Below, piece by piece: positions 6,491 through 17,100 of a stretch of DNA of 64,000 bases (its first letter is position 1; each line of letters opens with the position of its first letter). Source of the DNA: SAR202 cluster bacterium. GTDB lineage: Bacteria > Chloroflexota > Dehalococcoidia > Lucifugimonadales > UBA2985. A program made the position numbers and the translations under genes. The notes under the pieces are model-generated. The model did no database searches. It saw nothing but the letters and a program-made list of their open reading frames with translations, and was not told the DNA's origin. Where the stretch lies: contig VFHP01000009.1 in assembly GCA_009391535.1 (NCBI GenBank), forward strand, positions 29,672-93,671, in the 5' to 3' direction.

Positions 6491-9400
6491 ATGTCAAGGT
6501 TTGTACTTACAGCACAACTACAACTTCAAGCCCCACGGAACGTCGGTTCTGTTGTGAGGCAAATGCAATCTCAGCTTAGCGATATTAAAGTTAAGGTGAG
6601 CTTGGATGGAGCTTCACGCACATCATCAGATCTAAATAAGATCAACAAAGATGTTAAGAAAGTCACCGATTCTGCCAGCAGAATGGGTAAGGCTTTCGCC
6701 GTTTCCGTTAAGAGGTTTGCAGCATTTTCAATTGCCACTAGAACAGTTAGTTTATTTACTAACGTTATAGGTGGTGCTGTAGAAGAAGCTATAAATTTTG
6801 AAAGACAATTAGTTAAAGTATCTCAAGTTACTGGAAAATCTCTATCCCAGTTAAAGGATCTTACTAGGGAGATCACAAGACTCTCCACTTCTCTAGGTGT
6901 GAGTTCTAGGTCTTTGATTGAAGTTTCTAGGACACTATCTCAAGCCGGTCTTGATGCTCAACAAACCAAGGTCGCCCTAGAAGCCCTAGCTAAGACATCC
7001 CTCGCCCCAACGTTTGAAGATATCACAGAGACAGCAGAGGGCGCTGTCGCTATCTTCAATCAGTTCGGACAGGGAGCTGAAGCTTTAGAGAAGCAGCTCG
7101 GCGCTATCAATGCTGTTGCCGGAAGATTCGCTGTTGAAGCCGGTGACTTAATATCTACCATCAGGCGTACCGGTGGTGTCTTTAAAGCCGCAGGTGGTAA
7201 TCTCAATGAGCTGATTGCTCTATTCACATCTGTAAGAGCCACCACGCGAGAGGCTGCTGAAAGTATTGCTACCGGTCTCCGTACTATCTTCACCAGAATA
7301 CAGAGGCCTTCTACCATTAAGTTCCTAAGAGAGCTTGGTGTTGAACTTTTAAACGCAGAAGGTAAATTCGTTGGCCCGTTTGAAGCGGTTAAAAGATTAA
7401 GCGAGGCTCTTAGCGATATTCAGCCCGGAGATATCAGGTTTGTGCAGATAGCTGAACAGCTTGGTGGTTTCCGTCAAATCGGTAAAGTGATTCCTATGAT
7501 ACAGCAGTTTGCTGTAGCTCAGGAAGCGTTGAAGGTTGCCATGGATGGGCAGGACTCCCTAGCTCAGGATGCCATAGACGCCCAGCAAGCGTTGGCAGTC
7601 AGGATAACTAAAGTTAAGGAGGAATTCTTAGCATTAGTAAGGGCGGTGAGTGAGAGTGCAACCTTCCAGCTAATGGCCAATACAGCCCTATCTCTAGCGT
7701 CTGCCCTGATTAAGATTGCCGACGCACTCAAGCCTCTACTTCCTATGCTTACGCTCATGGCGGGCATAAAGATATTTAGTGGGCTAAAGAGTTTTGCCGG
7801 TGGTATAATGGGCAGAGGCGCTGCTACTCCACAAAAGTTTGCAACTGGCGGCGTGGTTCCGGGTAGTGGTAATAGAGATACCGTTCCCGCCATGTTAACC
7901 CCCGGTGAATTTGTTATCAGAAAGTCTAGCGTAAAGAAAATCGGCGCAGGCAATCTACAGAGAATGAATGATGGTGGAGTGGTTCTTGACGCTAAGTTAG
8001 CAGATGAATCTATGGGTATATTTGCCCTTACAAGAAACAGAAAAGATACGGAAGGAGATCTTTCCGTTACCGAAACACCTTGGGGTTCGTACCCTATTAC
8101 CAATAAGAAGGGCGGCATAACAGCGCTTAACTCCAACTTTAGCCTTGGCCTGTCAAACACTGGCGATAAACTTTCTGCTTTTAAAAATCTTAACGGGGAC
8201 CAACAACAGCAGCTATTAAGGGATGCTGGTGAAGACGGGGCGGCATTTCTCGAAAGTCTGGAACTTCCCCACAAACCAAACACGCGGGTTACTGGTAGCA
8301 AGGTTACAGGCAAACCCCTGAAAAACGCTTTGGCGGCAGGGACGGTTTCTGAAACCCAACTGTCAAACATCCTTCAGGGTATACAAGTTCCCGGTTCTGA
8401 TATACCTGCCACAGCCACATTAAGAATATCAGGAACGCAGAAGCAAATGCTGATTGGGCAGGCTCCCAATGACCCAAGTGACAGTTCCGGCTTGGTTGAA
8501 GCTGTTAGACAGCAGGTATATGCAAAATCTTCAGAAAAGCTAAAGGAAGCAGTTACAGAGTTAGTCGATTCAAATTCTGGTCCTATTGCGAAATTAAAAG
8601 CTGGCATAGAGCCAACTGTGGCATTTAACCAAGGGGCTTTTGATGGCCATATAAGCAAGCTCGTAAAAAACGAACAAGGTGCTTACTCACAGGCTGTTAA
8701 GGGTATAGCCGGTTTCGTGCAGGAGGGATTGATAGCTGGCGTAACCGGGGCAACGCTTGGTGGCGGGGGGACATCTTTTGACTTCCCGAATGTGTCAGCT
8801 CAGCAATCCCAATTATCGTCTCTCTACGGCGGCGACTTCTCAAACATGGAGAGTGGTGACGCAAAACCAACGGCTGCGCTTGACGAATTTAGAGCAAACG
8901 CAAAGAAACTAGCGGACTCAATTACAAGCAATGCCGATAACCGGTTTACAACAGCCAATGTGCTTCTGGCTGGTGTAAAAAGAATGGCTACCGGTGGAGC
9001 TGTTTCAGATACAGTTCCCGCTCTCCTCACACCCGGAGAGTTTGTTGTTAACAGAAGTTCTGCTCGGAGGATTGGCTACGGTAATCTCCATAGAATGAAC
9101 ACTAAGGGAGTTCAAGGGTTTGCTTCCGGTGGAATAGTTGGAGGCCCAAGAACATTTGCTAATGGTGGTAGTGTTGCTAGGGAAAATGCAGTCCTTAGAA
9201 GTGAGCAATTGCAGAAGTTCATGATGTCGATGGGGGCGGCAGCGACGGCATCGACTCTTGTGGCAGAAGCCTTCGCAAAACACGGCGCAGCTACCGAAGA
9301 AGATGCTGCACTCATAAGGGAGTTTGGCAGTCGCATAACAGCGGGAATCTCCATGTTTAGTGCTTTGAGCATTGCGATGGACGGTTGGAAAAACAAGCTG

Positions 9401-12400
9401 GATGATGCCGGAGATGCTGCTATAGAATCCGGGCAGGAGTGGGCAAAGGCTGCACAAAAGGCAGGAAAGAGCATAACGGAAATAGGTTCGATGGCTAAGC
9501 GGGGCGGGGCGACTGACAGGGAACGGGACGCCAGAGCGCAATTAGCCCATTTAGGTGGAAAAAAGGCTGATGAGCAAATAGCCAAGAGAGGGCAAAAGAA
9601 ATTTGACAAGCTCGGCAGACAGGACGAAAAGCTTGGTAAACAAGAAGACAAAAAAAAAGCACAGGTACAAGAACGAGAGGAACAGATTGAAAGACTTCAG
9701 ATTGCGATTCATGAGAAGAGAACAAAGTCGAATGAAAATACAGGGCGAATAGATAAAATCGCAGACCGGCGTAGAGAACTGAAACCACAGCTACAAGAAA
9801 GAGAAGCTACGGCAACACAACTAGACAAGGAAATTAGAGGTAGGCAGAACGAAATCAAAGGCAGGACTCAAGCCAAGGAAAAGGCTGATCAAACCGTGGC
9901 GGAAACATTCCAGAGAGGTCAGGAGATTGCTACTGAGCTGGAAGATCGCGACAAGAAAACAAAGGGCTTAGAAAAATCAAGAGTCAAAAAAGAAAAAGAA
10001 GTAGATAGAAACAGACAGGGTGCGGCTCGGGCTGTTGAAGCTACACAGACTGCTAGGGAAGAGTTCCAACTAGACAGAGAACAAAGTAAACACATAAAAA
10101 TGTCAGCCCCGCCGATGGCTAACGTTGGAGGACAATTCCGATCCAGAACTCCAGAAGAGCAGTCAGAGCTAGATGATGCAAAGGGAAGGCTGGAAAGACT
10201 ACAACAAGGTCTACCGGCAGATGGAGGCGCTGTCGGTGGCGGTGGCACTGTTGCTCAGATGCAGGTTCAGGCTCAGCAGGTAATCATACAGGCCCAGTCT
10301 GTTACGATGACAGAGGGTGATGTCAATGTTCCTGTAGTGAAAGACGAAAAGGCGATTGCCGCTGCTGAAGCTGAGGTCGCATCCCTTAGCGGCCCAAGAA
10401 GACACGAAGCCGGTGCTGTCAGCACAACTAAAACGAGGGATCTAAACAAGGGAGAAATAGAAGCGCTGGGTGTGCAGCATGAAAAGGTTAAGACGCTCAA
10501 GCAGAATATTGCGTCAGGCGGTCCACTACTACCCTCTACCCCGGAAGAAGAAGCGGCTGTATCTGGCAAAGTTGCTGACGAACAAGCTGCCGTTGACGCT
10601 CTAGCAAAAAGCCGCCAACAACTTAATAGTATTATAGAACAGCAAGCTCAGACTCAAGAAGAGATACGACAGTTGAGCCTAGAAGGTTTAGAAGTTTCCG
10701 AGGCTAATAAAGACGCTCTAGCAGAATCTTTGAAACAAGGTATTGCCATTAAGGATGCTAGAAGCGAATTGGCAGCAGCACTTGATGCCGAAAAAATAAA
10801 TAACGAGCAAATTCGAGATATTCAAGATGAGATAAATGCCGGGATATCAGAAGAAGAAGCATTAATTAACAAAAATACGAAACTATACAAACAAATCGAA
10901 AAGCACAAAAACAATGAAGCCTTTGCTGCAAACGAAGTTAAAGAAATCAACAAAGAAATTCTAGAGATTGAAAAACAGAGAAAAGCTGTCCAAGACCAAA
11001 TGGAAGGAGGGCCTGAAGGTCAGGCGATACAGCATCGGGCAACAATGGTTGCCAACGCCGCCAGTCAAGCGGCAGGGGGTGGTGAGGCAGGTGATGAAGC
11101 GGCTGGCAAGGTGGCCGCTGGTATGGAGCGCATCGTGCAAGCTTCTGATGGTCTTACGGATCAATTCGGTTCTCAAGAGAAATTCCTCAAAGCCTATTCA
11201 ACTGAGCTTTCGAGAGGAGTCCCAGCTAGCAAAGCTTACAACAGAGCTATGAAGCAGGCTGGTGTGAGCGCAAGCGGTAGTGCCAAGAAGACTAGCAAGC
11301 TTGGCTCTATGATGGCTACAGCAGGAAGTAAGATTAGAGGGGGTGCAAACAAAGTCGCTAGTGGTTTTGCTAAAGTAAACTCTAAGTTGGCCGGTATGGG
11401 TAAGTCGGTTGGCGCTGTAATGGCTATGGGTCAGCAGGCTGTTGCGTTTGTACAAGACTTACAGCAAAAACAGTTTGACAAAGCGCTGGAACAAGGCGAC
11501 ACAGCTACCGCTGAGGGCATGATTGGCGATATGGGTAAGATGGATGCGGTTGGGGGAGCCATGAGCGGTGCTATGGCTGGCGCAGCCATGGGAGCTATGT
11601 TCGGCCCACTCGGAGCAGCTATTGGTGGACTAGTAGGTCTCTTAGGAGGTCTTGCTATGGCTTTATTAGGCTTCGAGGCTAAATTTAAAGAGAGAGAAAA
11701 GAAGGTAGCCGCCGTAGAGATGAAGAAGGCGAAAGAGGCTACCGGTAAAGCGATGACAGATATATCTGAGAAGGGGCTATCGTCTAGTTCTGTGAAGGAT
11801 GCTACAGCCGCCATTGATGCTCAGGGCGCTGCAATGAACAAGAAGTCGAAGCTGGACGGAAAGATGTTGCACTCAGATGAAGAACGTAAGAAGATGGGTG
11901 AAGAAATTGCCGCCCAAGAGTTACAGCTAGCAAGTGCTATAGGTTCCAGAGCAACTTCTGAGAAAGAACTCGAAGACGCTATGGAAGGACTCCTTAATAA
12001 CACCACAGGTAACGCCAAGGCTGAGATGGATGCGGCACGATCTGCATTTGCTGTAGCTCAAGCAAACAGGGCGCTAGCAAAGGCAAACGCTGACCTACTT
12101 AAGATTACCTCTGCATTCAATGCCGCAACCAACGCTGTGAGTAATTTTGTCAAAGGTTTGGAAACTGGAACTAATAGATTTGATAGCATAGTTACAGACC
12201 TAGAAGAATCCCAGAAGAATATCGCTCTTGGTAAGGGTGGTGTTCAGGCTGTCGATAAAGCTAGAAGCGCAACAATGGAAGGTCTTAAAAGAGCAGGTCT
12301 TGATGAAACATCAGAGCTTGGCAAGTCTGTTGCCAGATCGTTTGACCAGCAAGAAAAAGCCGCAGAGTTCATGGCTAATATGCCTCGCAAACTAGACTCA

Positions 12401-14101
12401 ATGAACTTTACTCAGGGAGACGATGCCGCTACAGTAAGAGATAAGCTGAGATCAGAGCTTATCACAGCCGACATGTCTGGCCCAATGAAAGATATCGTTG
12501 AAGGCCAGCTAGCTAAGCTTACCGACAAGCAGCTACAAGCCGTTGCAAGCGGCGAGATGGATATCTCTGAATTGCTGCAAGGCATGGGTAAAGACATTAG
12601 CAAGCTTGGTGCAGGAGCATTGGCAGCAGCTAAAGCCATGCAAGCTCATGAGCAGGCAATGATAGGTCTTACGCAGAAGAGAATAGCAGCCGAGAAAAAT
12701 CTTATCAGCGCACAGATGCAGGCTGTAGATGTCTTCATGGAAGCAGCCGACATACTTGCTCAGGTTGGTGGAGAAGCCGTTACTCCAGAAATGCGAACAC
12801 AGGCAACCCTTGAAAAAGCAAACATAGCTGGAAGGGGCTTAGGTTTATCAGACCTTAAAACCGGAAGCGCCGAAGAGCTTCGCCAAAGAACTAATGAGAT
12901 TATGCAGGAGTTTGGCAAGCAAGAAATTAAAGGCAGAACTCCGGGAGAATTTTCGGGAGCAGAGGGGCTTGACGCAGACAAGCGTGCCGAACTACAAAAA
13001 GCAATGCAAGATCAGATTGCTCTCCACAGAGATCTCATCAAGAACAAGATGGAAGAACTCAAGATTCTTGAGAAAAAGAATGCCCTCGAAAAAGAATCTC
13101 TAGAAGCCGCCCTCAAGGGTGACATGGAAACATTCCTTAAGAAGCAGGCCGCTGCCGGAGCTACCGCAGCAGCAGCAACTGGCGACCAAAGGCTAATGAG
13201 AATGTTCGGCGCAGACGCTGTTGGCGAAGCGTTTAGCAATGTCCAGAGAATGCAGCAGGAAGGCGTGCAAGACGTAGAGGGCATGAATATAGATCAAGTC
13301 AAGGCTACCTTGGCGGCAACAGGTCTGGCAATGAGAGGCCTTGGCGATGATCCTAGAATGACAGACCTTCTTGCTGGTCAGATGCCTGAGCAGGAAAGGT
13401 TGAAGGGTGAAATCGGAGAGCTGGCTATGGGTATGTCCGATACAGCCCAAGCCGCAACAGAGCTTGCCGAGATGCAGGTTCAGACTGCAAACATGAACAT
13501 CGCTCAAGCAAACCTCACCTTCCAGAAAACCTTAGAGCACGGAGATGCCCAGTTCAGAAGATGGGGAGGTCCAATATATGCCAACAGAGGAATGTTTATT
13601 CCTAGGGGAACAGATACTGTTCCGGCAATGCTTACACCGGGAGAATTCGTTGTAAGAAAGGAAAGCGTCAACAGGGGTAATAACCTGCAAATGCTGAAAG
13701 CCATTAATCAAGGTTCTTATACAGCAGGGTTCAGCGGGGCTGTTCAAGGCGTTCAAAGGCTGGCACGCGGAGGTAGGGTACAGTATCTTCAGGAAGGCGG
13801 CGTTGCTGCTGCCGCAGGAGCAGGTGTCGGAATAGACCCAGCACTTGTCAGTCAATTAGCGGCAAGTCTGGATAGATTCAATTCTGAACTTTCGTCCAAT
13901 ATAGCTTCCCTGCAAAACATGAAGTTCCAGATCAAACTTGATACTACAAACCTGAACGTAAACCTAAACGGAACAAGCTTCCTCGCCCAACTCAAAGACA
14001 GCTTAAAGCAGGAATTGCTGGCAGAAGTTGGAAACAGGATAAAAGATCTCAAGTTCAACAACGCTGGAGAACCTCAAACCAGCAGCAGTGTACTAGGATA
14101 G
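6491..14101 (+). CDS. Tail tape measure protein
   Basis: 2,536 residues. The N-terminal part (about residues 90-410) has the TP901-type tape measure core: 'INFERQLVKVSQVTGKS', then long amphipathic helices rich in 'REITRLSTSLGVS' and 'AVAIFNQFGQGAEAL'. The TPGEFV signature appears three times: 'AMLTPGEFVIRKSSVKKI' near 463, 'ALLTPGEFVVNRSSARRI' near 846 and 'AMLTPGEFVVRKESV' near 2,380. Residues about 1,050-1,180 form a Lys/Glu/Gln coiled coil. Residues about 1,683-1,733 are a Gly/Ala/Met-rich hydrophobic stretch, probably the membrane-active segment. The protein sets tail length and is ejected with the DNA. At about 0.15 nm per residue a 2,536-residue tape predicts a tail of roughly 380 nm. 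No lysozyme or peptidase motif was recognised. Identity is secure. Confidence 0.9.
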   Translation: MSRFVLTAQLQLQAPRNVGSVVRQMQSQLSDIKVKVSLDGASRTSSDLNKINKDVKKVTDSASRMGKAFAVSVKRFAAFSIATRTVSLFTNVIGGAVEEAINFERQLVKVSQVTGKSLSQLKDLTREITRLSTSLGVSSRSLIEVSRTLSQAGLDAQQTKVALEALAKTSLAPTFEDITETAEGAVAIFNQFGQGAEALEKQLGAINAVAGRFAVEAGDLISTIRRTGGVFKAAGGNLNELIALFTSVRATTREAAESIATGLRTIFTRIQRPSTIKFLRELGVELLNAEGKFVGPFEAVKRLSEALSDIQPGDIRFVQIAEQLGGFRQIGKVIPMIQQFAVAQEALKVAMDGQDSLAQDAIDAQQALAVRITKVKEEFLALVRAVSESATFQLMANTALSLASALIKIADALKPLLPMLTLMAGIKIFSGLKSFAGGIMGRGAATPQKFATGGVVPGSGNRDTVPAMLTPGEFVIRKSSVKKIGAGNLQRMNDGGVVLDAKLADESMGIFALTRNRKDTEGDLSVTETPWGSYPITNKKGGITALNSNFSLGLSNTGDKLSAFKNLNGDQQQQLLRDAGEDGAAFLESLELPHKPNTRVTGSKVTGKPLKNALAAGTVSETQLSNILQGIQVPGSDIPATATLRISGTQKQMLIGQAPNDPSDSSGLVEAVRQQVYAKSSEKLKEAVTELVDSNSGPIAKLKAGIEPTVAFNQGAFDGHISKLVKNEQGAYSQAVKGIAGFVQEGLIAGVTGATLGGGGTSFDFPNVSAQQSQLSSLYGGDFSNMESGDAKPTAALDEFRANAKKLADSITSNADNRFTTANVLLAGVKRMATGGAVSDTVPALLTPGEFVVNRSSARRIGYGNLHRMNTKGVQGFASGGIVGGPRTFANGGSVARENAVLRSEQLQKFMMSMGAAATASTLVAEAFAKHGAATEEDAALIREFGSRITAGISMFSALSIAMDGWKNKLDDAGDAAIESGQEWAKAAQKAGKSITEIGSMAKRGGATDRERDARAQLAHLGGKKADEQIAKRGQKKFDKLGRQDEKLGKQEDKKKAQVQEREEQIERLQIAIHEKRTKSNENTGRIDKIADRRRELKPQLQEREATATQLDKEIRGRQNEIKGRTQAKEKADQTVAETFQRGQEIATELEDRDKKTKGLEKSRVKKEKEVDRNRQGAARAVEATQTAREEFQLDREQSKHIKMSAPPMANVGGQFRSRTPEEQSELDDAKGRLERLQQGLPADGGAVGGGGTVAQMQVQAQQVIIQAQSVTMTEGDVNVPVVKDEKAIAAAEAEVASLSGPRRHEAGAVSTTKTRDLNKGEIEALGVQHEKVKTLKQNIASGGPLLPSTPEEEAAVSGKVADEQAAVDALAKSRQQLNSIIEQQAQTQEEIRQLSLEGLEVSEANKDALAESLKQGIAIKDARSELAAALDAEKINNEQIRDIQDEINAGISEEEALINKNTKLYKQIEKHKNNEAFAANEVKEINKEILEIEKQRKAVQDQMEGGPEGQAIQHRATMVANAASQAAGGGEAGDEAAGKVAAGMERIVQASDGLTDQFGSQEKFLKAYSTELSRGVPASKAYNRAMKQAGVSASGSAKKTSKLGSMMATAGSKIRGGANKVASGFAKVNSKLAGMGKSVGAVMAMGQQAVAFVQDLQQKQFDKALEQGDTATAEGMIGDMGKMDAVGGAMSGAMAGAAMGAMFGPLGAAIGGLVGLLGGLAMALLGFEAKFKEREKKVAAVEMKKAKEATGKAMTDISEKGLSSSSVKDATAAIDAQGAAMNKKSKLDGKMLHSDEERKKMGEEIAAQELQLASAIGSRATSEKELEDAMEGLLNNTTGNAKAEMDAARSAFAVAQANRALAKANADLLKITSAFNAATNAVSNFVKGLETGTNRFDSIVTDLEESQKNIALGKGGVQAVDKARSATMEGLKRAGLDETSELGKSVARSFDQQEKAAEFMANMPRKLDSMNFTQGDDAATVRDKLRSELITADMSGPMKDIVEGQLAKLTDKQLQAVASGEMDISELLQGMGKDISKLGAGALAAAKAMQAHEQAMIGLTQKRIAAEKNLISAQMQAVDVFMEAADILAQVGGEAVTPEMRTQATLEKANIAGRGLGLSDLKTGSAEELRQRTNEIMQEFGKQEIKGRTPGEFSGAEGLDADKRAELQKAMQDQIALHRDLIKNKMEELKILEKKNALEKESLEAALKGDMETFLKKQAAAGATAAAATGDQRLMRMFGADAVGEAFSNVQRMQQEGVQDVEGMNIDQVKATLAATGLAMRGLGDDPRMTDLLAGQMPEQERLKGEIGELAMGMSDTAQAATELAEMQVQTANMNIAQANLTFQKTLEHGDAQFRRWGGPIYANRGMFIPRGTDTVPAMLTPGEFVVRKESVNRGNNLQMLKAINQGSYTAGFSGAVQGVQRLARGGRVQYLQEGGVAAAAGAGVGIDPALVSQLAASLDRFNSELSSNIASLQNMKFQIKLDTTNLNVNLNGTSFLAQLKDSLKQELLAEVGNRIKDLKFNNAGEPQTSSSVLG
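7861..13680 (+). repeat. Three dispersed TPGEFV-motif repeats inside the tape measure gene
   Basis: Three copies of a roughly 45-residue unit occur, each with a Gly-Gly or Asn-Arg-Gly lead, 'DTVPA[ML]LTPGEFV', a basic Ser/Arg segment and, in the first two, 'GNL-RMN'. They lie near 7,861-7,990, 9,000-9,110 and 13,590-13,720. The motif is widespread in tape measure proteins. Here the first two copies are close together and the third sits near the C-terminus. Confidence 0.6.
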
Positions 14102-14111
14102 GGGTAGGATA

Positions 14112-17100
14112 ATGTCGATAGAGTGTCTTTGCGTAAAGCGCGGTAAGGCTTCTATAAGCTCACACGGTGGGGTTATTAAGGCTAAGATATCCTGTGCCCC
14201 TGCATGTGTCACCGGCAAGATGAAAGGTTCCGCCTCTATCAAGGCTGGCAATCGCAGAGAAAGAAATGGCTCTGCTAAGATTACAGCCGAATCCACAATT
14301 ACTGGTGGTCAGGGTGTAGAATCCTACAAGATACCAAGAACAGAGAAGCCTAGAATTGGACTACAGGCTTGGCTTGGTGGAAGGTGGACTCCTCCAGATA
14401 TCAACTCAGACCAGTGGACACCTCCTCAGTTTAAGCAAACTTTCGACGGTGGAGATTTTGTACACCTAGGTAAAAAGCTTAACCATGTCGGAGAGGGAGT
14501 CTTAACTCCGGGCCTTAGCGTTATATATGGGCTTAGAAGAAATATTAGCGCTGGAACAACTCTACGTTCCCCCTACACAGATAAGTTTGCTGGAGACTTC
14601 AGCGACTTTGGCTGTGCCCATAAGCTGTATCCCATAAAAGATATAGATAATAGCTGGACTGGTGGCTATATTGTTGATGAAACCAACGATAGTGGAAACC
14701 TCTATCAAAGCGTCAATGAAGGTTTATTTACCGGTAGCTACCATACAAACTTCGGGCAAAGCTTAAGGCTATCAGATGACCGCAACACATTCATCCAACC
14801 TTCAGCGGTATACACTGATGGCACCTTTAGATATAAGTTTGAAGTTACCAACCCTTCACACACAGCCAAGGATAGCAGGCTGTACCTAAGAGCCTCAGCC
14901 CCAAGACACAACTACTCTTCAGATACTCCGCCTAAGTATAAGATACAGGACATCAAGTTTGAAGACCCGTCAGGAAACCTAATAATCAAATATGAGGATA
15001 TCATTCTTAGGGGTGACTCGGACTATAGTAGCTATAAGTATGTGAACTTTGCTACATACGGATCAAAACCTCAGAAGAATAACCTCCTCCTCCACACTTG
15101 GCAGTCTGGCTATCCTTATATGGAAGAGGGTTCTGGTTATACCGTCAGTTTTGAGATAGATGTTGAGTGTCTGGACGATCCATTTGACCCCGGTTTTGGT
15201 ATAGGTTTTCAGGAGAGCTGTGAACTTCTTGACGCTGAAGTTCCTCATTCCGATAATGATTATCTAGCCCTTGATGGTTCTCCTCTAGCAACCCAAACTC
15301 AGCGGCTATCGTATCTAAACCCCACGAACACTATAAGAATCTCAGCCATAGAAATCTGTAATAGTGGAGGGTTTGAGACTCTCAGGGAAAATTACCTACC
15401 AATACACTTTGGCGTTCAAGCTAGCGGAAGAAGAATTGAACAATGTATACTTCCAAAGCTAATGCCAACATATGGATACGGAGTAGATAGTATCTATCCA
15501 GCAGCCAGTAGCGTATGGAGAGATGCTAACGGAACTCTAACAAATCAAAGCGGTGTAGGCGCGGGCTACCTCACATCTCTCGTAGCGAATGAAAGTAGAA
15601 TTCACGCTATAACAATGGACTCTACTAGCCCAGTAGCAGATTCAGGGAAGTTGTTCCTTGAATTTAGATCTACGCCTCCCAAACAAACTACTGACTGGAG
15701 GGGTGGAGACTTTGATATAGGTTATCTAACCAATGACTTTAATGTGGCAAGACAGACCACCTTTACGCCGGAAGACCACACGTTTGAGGTCGATGAAATA
15801 CGACTAGACATCCTAGCTAAAAAGAAAGTTGGCAGTCGAGATTATGCTTTGGATGTTGTCGGATGGAGTGACGACAAGCTCTTAAACGTTACATCTAGCG
15901 CTGGAGGATTCTTGCAGAACAGGTCTGGTGGTAACAACTTTGATCCCACCTCTTCAGGCTTTAATGTCACGGATGAGTTAGCCCTTGGTGGCGAAGCCTT
16001 GTCCGACAAGCATCAATACTACAAGACTAGTGGAACCAACAATGACGGCGGAGACCACTACATCTTAACAAACACGCCTCTCGTGACAAGTACCGCCTTC
16101 CAATGGTACGAAATACCGTTAAAAATATACGAAGACACGGTAGAGGTTGGAAAGTCCCCAGCCTACAACCAAAGCTCATTTTTTGAAAAATTGTTTCTAG
16201 ACATATTTCCATTTCCTAGCGGTGCTACTATTGCCGCCGCCAAGCTTTGCGTTAAGTATAAGCCTCAGAACAGTATCAATCTGCATACCCTCGGGTATGA
16301 GAAGATGCATAGAATAAATAATATAAGGGCCGAATCTAAAATACGCCCATCTGTCAGATCTTCTACGGATGATATATTAAACGCTGGCTCCGGCTTATCC
16401 AGCCTGTCAGCCATATCTAACATACCCCATGCCTACAAAACTCCTGACGACATAAAGTCTAACTACTCTAGGAGATGGAGGGGTATTGAGGGAATAGTTC
16501 AGGGTCCGTTTGACCCAGATGAATTCAACTTTGGATTTAATAACCCGCTTCTTGACTACCCGTTCTTATCGGGATTCTACAACTTCTCAAACAATAGCTA
16601 TGATCTAGGCATAGCTATAAACTCTGTACCGCTAGGTTCTGGTTTCGGCAACACCAGCGGTATTATGAATACAACCTATGACGAATATTTATTCCAAAAT
16701 ATAGGCTGGAGATTCAATGATAGCGGAATATTCTCTCAGCAGTTACCCGGACTTAGTAGCTCCTACAGAACCACAGACTGGACATCTCTAAGTAATGGTT
16801 CGTTTGACTTTACGGCAGATCCTCTTTACGGGAATATTGCAGACGCCTTTGATAGAGCCATCAGAGTCTCAGGAAGCAACTCGTATGTAGACTTTGGTCA
16901 CATAGATACAACTAGCGGTTTTTCAATATACACAAGATTCACACCAGACGCAAACGTTAGCGGAGTAGGGTACAACCTCTTTGAGTCTGGAGTTATATTC
17001 TCCAAGTGGGATGCGTCTAAAGACTTAGACTTCGCTCTTGGTTATGAAGGCGGATATCTATGTGGATACGCTAAGGATATAGATGACAATATAATTAAGG

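Noticed and set aside
7564..8370. 268-residue minus-strand open frame inside the tape measure gene
   Set aside because: It is a shadow of a long, well-supported coding frame; composition is Ser/Pro/Leu-rich as expected of an antisense read, with no RBS or family motif.
9005..9651. Two overlapping minus-strand frames of about 178 residues in the tape measure gene
   Set aside because: Antisense shadows of the coiled-coil coding region; Cys/Ser/Pro-rich, no ribosome sites.
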